Shown: positions 9,550-21,739 of the stretch, in pieces | Layout of the letters: each line of letters opens with the position of its first letter | How positions within the stretch are numbered: position 1 is the first letter of the stretch | Assembly: GCA_918807975.1 (NCBI GenBank) | Contig: OU964925.1 | Span: 8,904,798 to 8,968,797, forward strand | Direction of reading: 5' to 3' | Length of the DNA: 64,000 nt | DNA from: Aplidium turbinatum | Taxonomy: Eukaryota; Chordata; Ascidiacea; Aplousobranchia; Polyclinidae | Translations under genes and position numbers: made by a program | Notes under the pieces: model-generated | Database searches by the model: none | What the model was told of the DNA's origin: nothing | Seen by the model: only the letters and a program-made list of their open reading frames with translations

Positions 9550-11718
9550 ATGGATTCAGATGAAATACTTTTTAAAAGAAATGATAAAACTATATATTGG
9601 AAAAAACTGTCTTACTCGGACCGAGAGAAAGTTGAAACGCTAATGAAGGAATGTTATTGTAAAAATGAACCTCTTTGCAACATGGCGTCACAGACTGCAG
9701 GAGAAGACGAAGTTGCAAAGTATATCTGCTCTCTGGCTGTGGTGTGTATACTAAGACCACTTGTTTAACTTATATTTAGAAAAAAGTGATAATTTATCTA
9801 TCTCCTCTAGATTATAGTCATGACTCCTCCACATATGCTGCAATGTTCCTTCCCAAAAGTTACTTGCAATGGGTTAGTTTACATTTTATCAATCCTGGAC
9901 AAGACGTTAAAACTAGACCGTACGTAAAATTACCTCTTTGAAATCACAATGTTCTCCCAAAATATAACTAGGCTACCTTTTTGATTGAGGTTGGAAACAC
10001 GTGTAGCTATTGGGTGCAAGTCCATTTGTAGACGAAGTCTAAAAGTACTCTAAACTGTAGGCTAACAGCTTCCCACTAGTTCTTTTTGTGTAGGCTACTG
10101 TAGTGCTAGGCTTGTATAACACAACCTGACCAAGTTTTAGTTTTTTTAATTATTTTTTTGCTAATTTGTTTAGACCTGCGTAAAGCAGAACTACTCAGTT
10201 GGAGCCTATGATGCTGACCACAAAGACAAACTTTGTGGAATCTTGGTAATATCTCACAATCCACGTGCTATCGCAGTCCACGACTACTCTTCGGCAATAG
10301 AAGGGGAAAAGCCTGCCAAAGAATCAGCTGTTTCTCAGATGCTTCGGGTAAGTGAAACATCTAATGCAATATTGTTTAGCAATCCCAGATGCGGGATGCG
10401 CTCAACAAATACGCTACGATACCGGTAGGCCTATTGCATTCTTAATACATTTTTGACAATAAGATTTAAAGTTTTCATGCAAAGCTATTTATTTTATCCA
10501 ACAGCGTTGACAGTGGGTCCAGAGGGTAATCTCTTGAAACGTTTGCACTATCGGACTGTACACCTCCTAATTTTTTTTTCGTAGATCCATGGAACTGCTG
10601 ACGAGCGAGTCTTGCGTTAATACAGGCAAATGTCCTTTTCTCTTACTTGAGATCGTTTTGATTTTTTTCTCATTTTTTTTCGATCTCAAGCACAATTGAA
10701 TTTTATCACGAGCTGTCTAATTTTTTCATACTTGTAATGATATGTTATGCATTGTTTTATTGTGTTAGATAGAAACAAAAACACAAGTTTAATTGATTAC
10801 ACTTTCTAATTTACTTTACTTTAGTGTAGAAGATGTTTGTAATGCGTTTGATCTTTCAGTATCTAGACAAAGTTGCTGAAGGTTTGTTGGACCACGTTGG
10901 CACATCTGACTATCTAATGGTCGAAATGGCAGCCGTGGATAATGGCTATCTCAACATGGGACTCATGTCTTTTTTGCTAAAAAAGTAAGTGTCAACATAA
11001 AACTAAGATGAATGCTTATTGTGGTTTGAGAGACAGCTTGGTGTGTTGGAAAGTGTTGGTGTGTCCTCAACATGGCGAATGAATCTGAGCATGGTAGGCT
11101 ACAGTATTGAACGTTCTTACAAAAGTTTCTAGCTCGCCTACTTCAATAGTGGAAACTTGAAGGGTAAGTTTTTAGTGATCGTACAAGCTACGCAGGTGGC
11201 CACGCAGACTCAGCTATTCCATCGATTAAATCTAAAAAATGTTGTTGTCTTGGAGTTGTAAGGAGTTCAGGGGGTTGCATACCTGTATACCTTGTATATT
11301 GTAGGCTATACCTAAAAAAACAGATTTTGACCTTTTTTTTCTCAAAACCGATTCTGATTGCGGGCCTTCCTCATTTTCGAATTTATTTTTAAAGTTCTTA
11401 TTTTGACCATGTGTTAAAAGATGAAAATTATTTCATATACTGTACAATTCATGTACTAGCCTATCTCACTTTTGACATCGTCATCTTTTCAGAGTTGGAT
11501 CAATCGCAAAAAACAACAATATTCGGTATATCACAAGTTTATCTTCCTCGCATTATGCGCAACATAAGAATGTGAAGCTTGGATCCAAGATACTAAATGA
11601 AGTCAAATTCAACGATTATGTAGACAAAGTTACTGGAGAAATGCTTTTCCTAAACCCTCCACCGCCACACACTACATGCCAACTGATGTGTAACGATTTG
11701 GCCCCTTCTCAACCATAG
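9550..11718 (+). CDS. GNAT acetyltransferase (aaNAT-like), copy 1, four exons
   Basis: Predicted cytosolic acetyl-CoA-dependent N-acetyltransferase resembling arylalkylamine/dopamine N-acetyltransferases. Exons: 9550-9741, 10174-10347, 10860-10985 and 11493-11718, each with GT-AG borders (donors GTGTGT, GTAAGT, GTAAGT). The protein would be ~238 residues, normal for the family. It begins MDSDEILFKRN. The core region includes YLMVEMAAVDNGYLNMGLMS and a C-terminal FNDYVDKVTGEM, which matches the conserved YVD..G of aaNATs. The usual acetyl-CoA loop (R/Q-x-x-G-x-G/A) is degenerate here (YLNMGLMS). Oddity: a run of seven A's ends exon 3, so it stops in phase 0, whereas exon 4 (opening at GTTGGATCA) needs phase 2. 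Copy 2 ends exon 3 one base shorter. This is either a one-base frameshift or an assembly error. Confidence 0.72.
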
Positions 11719-13300
11719 AAGTTTAAAATACGTAGGCTGCAATATTTGGAATTACCACTCATCGTGAATAATTCACTATTCATCTGAACAGGCTATTTCT
11801 GTACGCTTTATCTTAGTAAAGGCAGATTCATCGTCAGTTATTCAATTAGACAAACCTATAGTTTTTAAATCTAAATCAGAGCTCTTCATCAGTTTTACTA
11901 TCGTAGAACATATTACTTTCGCGTTTTTCTGATTTACATTTCCGTTTGTCACGAAACTCCTACTAACAAAAATTTAGATTAAAACAACAACGCTCTTGTT
12001 GATAGCGTAACAATGAACTAGTGACGCAATAACCATCAACGATTCTTTTTCGGTTTTGACTGCACTCAACCTTTTGCTTAAATAATTGGCCTACTAAGAG
12101 TGTGAATACGCGCAGTGATCCAAAATTTAGAATCACATAGCAATATAGGCTATTGACACAAGAAATCAATTTCCTTAAAAAACGAGGAACCCTCACTGAA
12201 CCCTTTAAGTTCACGAGACACCACTACATGAAATCTGGTTGAAGAGCACTGATCTAAATGTATCTCTTCACAGTCCTGGGGTAAACAAGCTGTTTGTTTT
12301 GATTAGAAACATTGTGATATATTTCTTTGACGTTATTTGTGTTATAGCCACTCATGCTGCATTGATGTTGTAAATAGACTGGTATGAATGTAACAATCTA
12401 TTGCAAGTAGAAGTAGCCTATAGCTAAAGTAATAACTTCTTCCATTGTATAATCTATGCTACCTCTCGAACTGAGAAGAGAGTAATTTTGATCATATCTT
12501 GAAGATCACATTTATTTTGGTAATATCAGATAACTATTTTGTCTTAAAAATCAATAAGATCAAGATTAGATTAGAATTTAAGTTTACTTATTAAATGGAA
12601 GCATTTTTTTAGAACTCGTTTTACACAAATACACAAAGTAATTAGGATATGTGCCTGACAAAAGTTTCAATCTGGTTTGGTCAATGCTGCCATTTCAAAA
12701 TTGAAAAAGCTTCTGTGTTCCTCATAAAGAAGAAAACTTACGTAAATACTTTATATTGACGTACAATAAAAAATAACTCAACTTATTTGTTCACATATCC
12801 GTTTTGTAAATTCTAAAAAAATGTTTGCTTTTTTTGACCCAATCTTAAATGTTCCAAAAGTTTAGAGCGGTGGTGCTGAGAAAACGACTCTATAATAGAC
12901 TGAGGTCAGGGCTATGTAGAGAGGATAATTTGGGTCCCGTGCCAATGCGATCCTTGTGCCCCAAATCAAGGCACGTTTGAGAAAAACGCACTATATCCAA
13001 AGAAAACGCGAGTTTCTTTAATCTCCCGTCCACTTGTAAGCTAATGTTCAAGAACGCCTGAAAGCATCCTGCCCCACGGTCCAAAAAGTATCCCCTTCTC
13101 AACGCTACAAATTGTGGTTATGTAACGTTATCTATTGCCATAAATCAACCAGATCAACAATTGTTTAAAGTTTGAGTATAAACAAATATATTGAACATAA
13201 AAACAGATACGCCGTGTCTTTATTTTTTGTAAGTTATAGCTTTTGTTTGGAGCGCAAATTTGACAGTATCTGACTATACCCTACCGCCCTACAGCACTGT
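11719..13300. other. 3' flank, no gene seen
   Basis: Downstream of GNAT copy 1. I find no further exon, no clear repeat termini and no RNA gene. AATAAA-like words near 12764 could serve in polyadenylation but lie far from the stop codon. Confidence 0.4.
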
Positions 13301-13304
13301 ACAG

Positions 13305-13606
13305 GTCCTACCCAACAGGCTTATGGTTGGTTTTTGAATCTTTATCTTTGGACTGACAAAGCCTTGATAGGTTATTCCTGGTAGTTTCGCATACTTGTAG
13401 AGACTCTTGACGCAGGGCCGGTTAACGAGATTGACAGTGAAGTTTTCCGGTTGTTGGGGGGAAATTATTCCATTCACTAGGTGCCGCTAAATGGAGAGCA
13501 GTCCTGAAATGCGTTGCTCAAATGCACACCCCCACAGTCGAACCAGCGCCGCGTGATCTTGAGCCGGGCGCGTAGCCTAACCACTGAGCTAACGGGGTGG
13601 ACTTTT
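13305..13606 (-). repeat. tRNA-derived SINE
   Basis: Read on the minus strand, the head contains TTAGCTCAGTGGTTAGGC (A box) and, about 40 bases on, GGTTCGACTGTGG (B box), a clear tRNA-like pol III promoter. The body ends with CACTGTCAATCTCG, then CAAGTATGCGAAACTACCAG and AAAGATTCAAAAA. The same 3' body occurs in the SINE at 26030-26366, whose tRNA-like head differs, so the two are related subfamilies. Confidence 0.8.
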
Positions 13607-13907
13607 AAATCTTACCCGTGAAAGAAATGCAGCCTAGGCTACATGTTAGTGAATATCTAAAAAAAAATTAGGGGGAGTTAATTCAAAAATGTCGGCCGAG
13701 TGATTTGCGACAATAGCCTACTGACAGGGACAATAGGTCTATGCCCATTCCTTGGATTAATATTTAATAGCACTCACGGCCCTCAACCCAACGGTTGCCG
13801 ATACCTATGCCAAGGTTCCAGCGGAGCGTTTAAGCTCCTTTGGAAAAATACTTGATTCAACAATGAAAATACACCCTTTTTAAAGGCTCTTAACACTTCG
13901 GTAACGC

Positions 13908-14056
13908 CTAGAACATCACACAACTAAGGCGAAAGAGCCATGTCCATTGAGTCCTGTCTTTGTCATGAGTTACCAAGGGGTGGGGGGGACTTATATACCA
14001 GTCTCAGGTATACATAAGCTGCGTGGCTCTTTCGCCTTAGTTGTGTGATGTTCTAG
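13908..14056. repeat. Perfect 33 bp inverted repeat (hairpin)
   Basis: Arms at 13908-13940 and 14024-14056 are exact reverse complements across 33 bp (CTAGAACATCACACAAC... and its complement), separated by 83 bases. Pairing continues weakly outward through GTAACG. Perfect identity suggests a young palindromic element or a conserved hairpin. No target duplication was recognised. Confidence 0.85.
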
Positions 14057-14382
14057 TCGTTACTTAATAAGGGCCAATTTACATTGCTTTGCTAAACTGC
14101 GCTTTTTCGCTTTCCTGAATTTCTGAAGGAATACCGGTTAACCAAAACTTTATATCTCCCATCATTATATTATACATTTATACAATGCCTTGTGTAAACA
14201 TTAAATTAAGTGTAAAAATGCAAAATCAAAGAAAGTTCTTTAACAGACGAAAAAAAACAGGTTGTACAAATAACTCCAGAACGAAACAAATTTCACCAGC
14301 CAACGAGCTACAATTTGATGTCAAGTCGTCTTTGATGTTTCTGAAGTTCATTTAAAATTTCTGTTGGTGAAATTGAAATTTC

Positions 14383-14490
14383 CTAATGAATGTTCAACAT
14401 TGCCATACCATTTAGATTTTCTTCTCCCTTGCAATTTCGCAGATAGCTTTTGATCCTCTTCAGTGTTGAAAACAAGCGTTCGCTTGTACA
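14383..14490 (-). pseudogene. hAT transposase C-terminal dimerisation fragment
   Basis: The minus-strand frame reads CTSERLFSTLKRIKSYLRNC then KGEENLNGMAMLNIH and a stop. This is the hAT C-terminal dimerisation domain (SERSFSxLRRIKTYLRxxMxExRLxxLAL pattern), closest to ZMYM1-like hATs. Upstream codons (ATTST) fit, and then the frame closes at a TAGGCTAC word. Only this piece remains. Confidence 0.8.
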
Positions 14491-14528
14491 AGTGGAAGTG
14501 GTAGCCTAACTGGCAAGGTTACAAACAT

Positions 14529-14584
14529 TGGTCACAGCGGTAAACCATAATCTCTTTGTGGGAAAATTGTAACATAAGATTCCC
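14529..14584 (+). repeat. 56 bp direct repeat, copy 1
   Basis: Matches 22079-22134 with a single difference (TGGTCACAGCGG ... AAGATTCCC). The two copies bracket the broken BEL/Pao element. They could be surviving pieces of its two LTRs, since the minus-strand outer end of copy 2 reads TGTTAGGG and BEL LTRs often start TGTT. That is inference. Confidence 0.7.
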
Positions 14585-14979
14585 GAATCCGTTCGTCTAC
14601 ATGTAATGACCGAAAAAGAAACACTCCTTTGAAAACGTCTATTCAAAGTTGTATTTCCGTAAAATTAGCCACCTGGCTGTCGAAATTGGGATGTAACACC
14701 GTACACCACTAAAACTTGTCAACACGATACAAACTATTTAGATAAAGACGGAATTTTCGTCCAGCTGACAAGCACTAAGCAAACAGTTAAATATTTCACC
14801 AACTCTCAAGCAACCATTTACGAATGACTAGAATAATTTGCGATATCTGAAACTCACGTAAACAGTAACTGTGACGCAATAATGAAAGACATTGTCACGC
14901 AATTCAAACAGGTGTTCAAAGGTGATGATGCAATGTTTCATCAGGTCTTACGAACGATGGTGCAACATTTGGACATTTT

Positions 14980-15776
14980 CTAGCAAAAGTGAGGCAGGGG
15001 TGATGACAGTAAAATTCCTATAGGGTCGTCACTCAAAGGTACCAAAGGGCGTTCGTTCACTATCCGAACAGCACTACCTGTGTACGTAAGCAGTTCAATG
15101 AAATTGGGCTTGCGTATTGAAGAGTCCAGAATGTGAAAAAAGTATTTAATCACATCGGCCATGAAACCAAATCTACTATGCCGAAATCTAGCCAAGACAT
15201 CTGCCAGAGGGTTTATCAATCAGGACCCGAAAACATTACATCATTAACACAAGTTCCTCGAAATTCAGACTTGCCATCGTAAACAATGCGCTTTTTTAAT
15301 TGTGACGTCACAAAGTATGGTAAATACCACTCAAATCCCTTTACATTTTCTGCTTCACCAGCACGCTCGATATAACCATTAGATTTAAGATCTTTCATGG
15401 TGTCAGTAAGAAAATCACGAAGTTCAGGTTGTTTTAAAGTCTTCTTCCTTAAAGCAGCAGCTCTATCTGACGCCAACACAAAATTGTTAGGTAAATCAAT
15501 ATCTTCCTGCAACGGTACAGGTATCTCAAATCGACCATCTTTCAACTCAATATTTGGTTCAACAAGTTCTCTAGCCATAATGTCATTGCGAGACAATTCA
15601 CAGGTTTCATTTTGCAACGTCAAATCCTGAATGACTTTATTCAGGTCTGCTATTTCCATATCACGAGACTCAATTTTACGCTGAAAGCCAGAGATGACAT
15701 CCGACTCTGAAGACGTCTGCACTCTGCACACATTAGCAACGCTTTCATCTAAGGTTGACTTACCACCACAAGCCAA
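14980..15776 (-). pseudogene. BEL/Pao pol remnant
   Basis: Contains reverse transcriptase N-terminal sequence (KKRIVYDGKSEFRGTCVND) and a short integrase-like stretch (RKPNFIELLTYTGSAVRIVN), both close to the pol of the BEL element at 46.8-49.9 kb. Broken and far shorter than a working pol. Confidence 0.8.
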
Positions 15777-18700
15777 CCAACCGAGAGGAGTGAGTAAAGC
15801 ATGTGGTTCACTACGATTTTCACCAACACGCTCCTCTTTAGCTCACATCAAATAAGCGTTGTCGTTACCAATCAGTACATCTACAGTACTACAATCATTC
15901 AAATGAAACATATTCACGTCATGAAAATGACGAAAACCACTTAAATCCTGTTTATGCGGTAAAGTTTTAACATCATCAGCCCAAGCTGGGTTAACCACCG
16001 AGGTTATATCACAAAACAGTTCATCCGTCTCTAACGACTTGATGTTGAGTTTAACAAGGTTAGCACAAGTAGGTTTCTGACCAACCAGAGTATCCATTTT
16101 AAACGACGCTTCATCATACGGTTTAACGCCAAGTTGGCAGACCAAATCACTCGAAACAAAAGTCAACTGCGAACCAGGATCATGCTGACAATACACCAAC
16201 TTCGATTTGCCAGTCATTGGATTCAAAACACGAGCAGCTGTAATGCGGTTAAAGGCTGCTTTAACATTTCCAATCTTAACATTACGCACAGGAACTCTGG
16301 CACCAGCATCATCTTTGCCGATCGAATCCAGAGAATCACGTGACGTCACATAAAAATCATGCAGAAGAAAATAGTGTTTTCTATCGTTGTTAGGCCCACA
16401 CTTACGACAGTTGTTTGCATGATTACAGTCCCTAACCATATGCTGGCGCAAACAATTCAAGCATTTTCCAGCTTTCACAATAACATCTCTCTGATCTTGT
16501 GGTGTCAAGCGCAAAAATTCTTTACAATTAGACAAAAAATGATATTCAACTTGACCACGTGACGAACAATAAAAACATGCCGGTATGTCACTACGTCTGG
16601 TCACACCACCGCGCGGTGCACCAACAGCAGTCGAGTAGCCTACTGCGAACTCCCTGAAATCACATTATCATGGGGGTTTACCGACGTCTGCCTAACCGGA
16701 CATGAAGGCAATTTTCCTTTGCCAGACTTTTTAAAATGCTGCGACTCACCAGAATCGCCCATTAGCATAATGCTAAAATCAGTCGACTTGCGCGTTTCCT
16801 CCCGTACAACAAAATCGAACAAACTCTGAAAAGTAGGCTCATTAGTGCTACCATACTGATCACCTAAAAAGTCAAGATAACGCTGCTTAGCATCAAACGG
16901 GAGTCGCTTAACCAAATCCAAAACAAAACGTCCTTCTAATTTATCACGCTGACCATAAGCTTGCGCGTAAAGCAGACACTGCGACAATTCATCTTTAAAC
17001 TCTTTCAAATCACTGGAAGAGATCGAAGTCAATTTGTTACCATAGCGATACTTTCTAATTTCTGGTTCGGCAAAAAGACCTCCACGAACTCCAAAACGCT
17101 GGGACAAGCGAGCTAACGACATTTCTATCCTGTCTTCCTCTGACAAGCCAGGGGTGTCAGAAACCAAATTAGCAATCGTTTGCGCAGCTGTCTTAACACA
17201 AGCTGATTGTAACAAAGTCAAACGAGTTCCTTTAAAGGGCGAAGCTGCCATCAAGGCCGTAATACGATTTTTAAAGAAGACAAATGGCATATTATTACCA
17301 TCGTAACCAATCAAGGCCGCCTTATCGAAAAATGTCCTACTATTTTGGTATTCAAAAAAGCAATCCTGCTGTTGAGAACTCGATTTAGTGGGAGAAGACA
17401 AGCTATATCCCTTAAGGGGCTGAGGGGGCTCAGTCACATGCACAGCCCGATCACGATCCTCACGAACGTTAAAATCAGTAGACGCGACACGCCTCTCACA
17501 ACCACCCAAATTACGTGTAGCTGGGCGATCAAAACCTAGTGGCGCAGAAAACTGTGAAGGGGGCAAAAGATAACTGCTGATGGCGGCCCCGTGACCTGTA
17601 CGCTCTGGGGGAGGAGTTCGATTATTATTCGCAGGCCTTGGCTTTAGATCCTTAGGAAGACCCTTAGCCGCGGCCCCAAGACCCCCTGAAACAGCTTGAA
17701 AACGTGTGGATTGTACTGGACCACTTACGGATTGAACAGGTGTCTGGAAAAGGTTATCTAAATTTAACCGAGATTGATGTTCACTTCTGGAATGCCTAGA
17801 AAATCCCTTCTTAGAGCTACGCCGGGAGCCCGCCTCTGATCGATATTCAGCTAAAGCTACCTCCTTACGTTGTTCAGCCCTCAACTGGGCGTCTTTGAGT
17901 GCAAACTCAGCTGCTCTCGCTTCGGCTCTCGCGGCGGCCTCAGCAGCTCTCGCTTCGGCTCTCGCGGCAGCCTCTCGAATGGCCTCAGCTCTCGCGGCAG
18001 CCTCAGCAGCTCTCGCTTCGGCCTCAGCTCTCACGTCAGCCTCAGTTCGTATGGCCTCTTCGCATCGGCCTCAGCTCTCACGGCAGCCTCAGCTCGTACG
18101 GCCTCAGCTCTCGCGGCGGCCTCAGCAGCTCTCGCTTCGGCCTCGGCTTGTATCTGGAGCTCCTCTCGTCTTATAGCTGTAAGTTAATTTGTGCAACTAT
18201 CCGTGACGAGCTCTCAGACATCCTAGTGCTTACATTTGAGGCGATATCCTCAGGATGTATGTCAGCATCCAACCTATCTGAGAACTCACTTTCTTTTTGT
18301 TCGAAGTTATTTTTTAACGAGTTAAATTCGGGATCTACCCTATCACGAAGTTCTGCCAAGATTGCAGAGTTAAAAATTTTACCGAAAAGAGCATGGAAAT
18401 GCCGTAATTCCTCTTGCAAAGTAGAAAACTTAGATCTAAAAATTAACAGTTCCTGCTTATCATTCAAAGAACCTAGGGCTACAGAAAGTTCCCAATTTGA
18501 GTTAAAATATCCCTTCTAAGATGCCGGGCCTCTCGAACTGACTTAGCCTCATCGTTACTGGGTCCCTCCCCAGAATGGCCTGCCCGACCGCAAAGAACAT
18601 CATCAGGCTTAAACTCAGTCGAGTCTACGGCGGTCGAGTCCCTGTGGCCACCGAGTGTAGACATATTAAATGTTGGGGCTAAATTTAACAATTAAAAAAT

Positions 18701-18875
18701 TTAGTTACACAAACACACAAAAATATTACAGTGGTTATAAAAAACCTGCAAAGACCGTAAAAAAAAAAAGAATTTAAATGCACGATACCGTAGTTGTAGG
18801 GGTATATGAAGTCCTAAAGTTCCACAAAACTTTGCTTGGATTCGTCCACTTGAATCTTCAAGCACAGATCGATTG
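14985..18875 (-). mobile_element. BEL/Pao retroelement fossil
   Basis: A minus-strand BEL/Pao copy recognised by its gag (16640-18690), retropepsin-like and zinc-knuckle region (15843-16604) and pol remnants (14980-15776). It is heavily broken, with many breaks and most of pol gone. A 2978 bp DNA element (18876-21853) has inserted toward its 5' side, and its leader or LTR may continue to about 22134. It is clearly older than the BEL copy at 40-51 kb, to which its gag and pol fragments are related. Confidence 0.82.
15843..18690 (-). pseudogene. BEL/Pao gag and protease-region remnant
   Basis: The 5' part is rich in Ala/Arg/Glu heptad-like repeats (RAEARAAEAAARAEA, about 17890-18165), expected to form coiled coil. 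The middle resembles the DUF1759 gag core. The 3' part carries CCHC-type knuckles (CLNCLRQHMVRDCNHANNC) and a retropepsin-like HDPGSQLTFVSSDL. Broken into several frames. Confidence 0.8.
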
Positions 18876-18990
18876 CACTGGTCTACACAAAATTTCAGGT
18901 TTGGGTTTTGACAACTCATTTTAGCTAATTTTGGGGCGCTGAATCCGAAAATGAACTCAGATTTTTTCTATCACATCACGTTTTTGAGAT
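18876..18990 (+). repeat. Left terminal inverted repeat of 18876-21853 element
   Basis: Begins CACTGGTCTACACAAAATT and pairs with 21740-21853. The inner ~85 bases differ at only a few positions. Confidence 0.85.
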
Positions 18991-19482
18991 ATGAAATATC
19001 CCTAATTTTTGAAAAAAATCAATTTTTGCCCCCCCTCTGTTGTCAAAACAAGAAATTCTGATGCAATAAACACTGTTTTACCTGCAATAATCTAGCTTTA
19101 ATTAGCAAACAAGCATTCTATATTATATTCACACAAATTTGCGTTGTCTTTATTAAAATTTCATGCCTTGGAATAAAAAATAGGCATGCAAAAGAGCAAC
19201 CATATTAACATCAAACGCTACATTATGCTGACGAACATGTCAAAAGGACAGTGACAAGGTATTATCTGAATTATAGCCTACAGTTCACACAATATGCACA
19301 TAGACATTCCAATGGAGTGCAGAAATTCTGAAGACACACACAGAAATAGCAAAGTGCCAAAATAAAGATTGACTCAAAGGGACTTGGGCAGGGCGAGTTC
19401 AGAAACAGTCCAAAAAAGAGCTTTCATAAAATATGAACTCTTCACTTATAAGCTTAAAAATGCTCTTTTGAGGGACTTTCTT

Positions 19483-21147
19483 TTATGAGCAGCAGCTGGA
19501 ATTTCTCTTAAAACTCCAGCAATAGTCGGCCATCATATGACAATCCCACCGACCTTGATAACGTTCCTCCATAATTTTAATATCCTGGTGGAAACGTTCA
19601 CCCTGTTCTTCACTAACTTTCCCAAGGTTTTCTGGAAACTCATCCGCATGGCTCTTCAAATAGTAAACTTTGATGCTCATTCTGCATCCCAAATCTTCAA
19701 AACTAAGCAGTAGCTTCCTTAAAAGATCTTTATAATTTTCTGCTTTTCTGTTTCCCAAAAAATTTCTCACAACAGCACCGAAAGCATTCCAAGCTCTAGC
19801 CTCGAATGGCAACATTGATTTTACAAAATTTTCATCCTTTAACAATTGCCTGATTTGTGGTCCATTGAAAATCCCAGCTCTTTTTTTCTCTTCACTGAGA
19901 CCAGGAAAAGCATAACATATATACTTAAAACACTCTCCTTCATGATCCAAAGCTTTTACATATTGTTTCATGAGACCAAGTTTGATGTGAAGAGGAGGCA
20001 AGAGGATCTTTTTGATATCAACTAACTGATCACATATGATATTTTTGTCTCCAGGTGTCAAGGTGAGCCTTGGAGGCCACTCTTCTTTGTTCCAGTGCTG
20101 ATCCTTGGCCCTGCTGTCCCAGTAGCATAGAAAACATGAGTATTTGGTGTAGCCACTTTGTTGCCTCAGCAAAAAGTTCACCATTTTTAAATCTACACAG
20201 ATGAGCCAACCATGCTCATGGTACTTTAACTTTTCAAGAACGGTTTTGATGTTCTGATACTCTTCTTTCATTGTCACCGAATGTCCTATCGGAATAGAAC
20301 CGTACACGTTACCATTGTGAAGTAGAACACACTTCAAACTTCGTTTGGAGCTATCAATGAAAAGTCTCCATTCGTCTGCATCATACTGTGGTAATCCCAT
20401 TTCTAGAAGAAGCCCTTCTATATTGTTGCAATAAACGAAATCATTGTGGGAAGCAAAATATGGAAGCAGTTCTTTTTCTCGTTTGCGATAAAATGTCACG
20501 CTTGTACCAGCTTTGAGAAGTTTCCTTTCCTGTAGCCTTGATGCCAATAACTCCGCAGATTGCTTAGGCAAATACAAATCTCTCACTAAATCATTTAATT
20601 CCATCTGATTAAAGTGGGAAGGCTTGTCAGACAGATCCTCGGGTGCTGGTTGAAAAATTTCACTTTCTCCTTCACTAAACGATGCTTCTGAAGAAGAAAT
20701 AGCCTCTTCGTGTAGCTCTGGAAGTGATGTAAATACTGGCAGTGGCTTTTCATCACTGTGAGGAACTGGCCGCAATGCCGACTCCAGATTTGGATATTTC
20801 AAACGATGTTTACTCTTTTTGTTATACCCTTTCACACTTACAAGACAAAAATAACAATCGTCAACATGATTTCGTTGCTCTCGCCAAATCATGGGTATTA
20901 CAAATTTCATTTGTGAACCTTTTCCTTGCGACCAACTTCTCAGACATTCAACGAAAGTCTTGCACACTTTATGAGGAGCCCAGCTTTTTTCCTGGTCCCC
21001 CAACTTGACTTTAAAGTAAGCAAGATATGCCCTTTTTACAAACGTGGTAATATTGCATTGTTGAGACTTCAACATGAAGCATCCACAAATGTAACAAAAT
21101 ATATCCGGATCATTACAACATTTTTTTCTTTTGCTGGAAGCAGACAT
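19483..21147 (-). CDS. Putative transposase with N-terminal zinc fingers, family unknown
   Basis: An open frame of 554 codons inside the inverted repeats, so probably the mobilising enzyme. An N-terminal C-x2-C...H-x2-C set (C18, C21, H59, C62) in FCYICG...WAPHKVCK looks like a DNA-binding zinc finger. A second Cys pair lies in DDCYFC near residue 98. Residues ~140-185 are acidic and Ser-rich, likely a linker. The C-terminal half has features that could form an RNase H-like catalytic core: D319 in ICVDLKMVNFLL, D377/H387 in VDIKKILLPPLHIKLGLMKQ, and E517 in SEEQGERFHQD. The triad is my guess. I recall similar uncharacterised proteins predicted in arthropod and cnidarian genomes but cannot verify this or name a superfamily. 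Confidence 0.7.
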   Translation of the reverse strand: MSASSKRKKCCNDPDIFCYICGCFMLKSQQCNITTFVKRAYLAYFKVKLGDQEKSWAPHKVCKTFVECLRSWSQGKGSQMKFVIPMIWREQRNHVDDCYFCLVSVKGYNKKSKHRLKYPNLESALRPVPHSDEKPLPVFTSLPELHEEAISSSEASFSEGESEIFQPAPEDLSDKPSHFNQMELNDLVRDLYLPKQSAELLASRLQERKLLKAGTSVTFYRKREKELLPYFASHNDFVYCNNIEGLLLEMGLPQYDADEWRLFIDSSKRSLKCVLLHNGNVYGSIPIGHSVTMKEEYQNIKTVLEKLKYHEHGWLICVDLKMVNFLLRQQSGYTKYSCFLCYWDSRAKDQHWNKEEWPPRLTLTPGDKNIICDQLVDIKKILLPPLHIKLGLMKQYVKALDHEGECFKYICYAFPGLSEEKKRAGIFNGPQIRQLLKDENFVKSMLPFEARAWNAFGAVVRNFLGNRKAENYKDLLRKLLLSFEDLGCRMSIKVYYLKSHADEFPENLGKVSEEQGERFHQDIKIMEERYQGRWDCHMMADYCWSFKRNSSCCS

Positions 21148-21739
21148 ATCTTGAGATCAAATATAACCTTTCTTTGTTAGTAGTTTTCTAAGAGCAAGTT
21201 TTTCCACAGAAACACCACTATACCAAAAATTCTAACCGACTTGAACTCAAACTTATAAAGTATGAAATACCTTTTCCTTCTACAAACCACTTTTCAGCTT
21301 GAACTCTGATGTTGGTCTGTACAATGTAGGCTACATGTGCTTTATGAAATTTCTAAATAAATCTTCCTTACTAAGCAAGAATTTATTACTAAGTCAAATC
21401 TACTCCCACCAGCTGTCTTTCTACGATATTCCATCTGCACAAGTGCATAGAGATAGCAGCTGACCCACAGATAACGCCTGAGAAGCCAAGACAGGGAGTT
21501 CAAGCCAGCATGGAAAAACTCAACGCTACCAATCTCCACTATGTCCTATTACGATTATCATAACAGGAACTTTTTTCTTTTAGAGGAAATCTGAACCAAT
21601 TTATGAATTTAGTGTAAAAATATCTTTATGTTTGAACGTTTATAGCTGTCAGAAAATAATTATATTTGACATTTTACTGCACTAAAAAGGGTAAAAATTG
21701 GTCAATTTCATAAAATAATGGCAACGATAGAAAGAAAAC

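Noticed and set aside
17870-18519. Plus-strand Ser/Arg/Leu-rich frames at 17.9-18.5 kb
   Set aside because: The antisense of the RAEAEARA-type repeat in the old gag; low complexity only.
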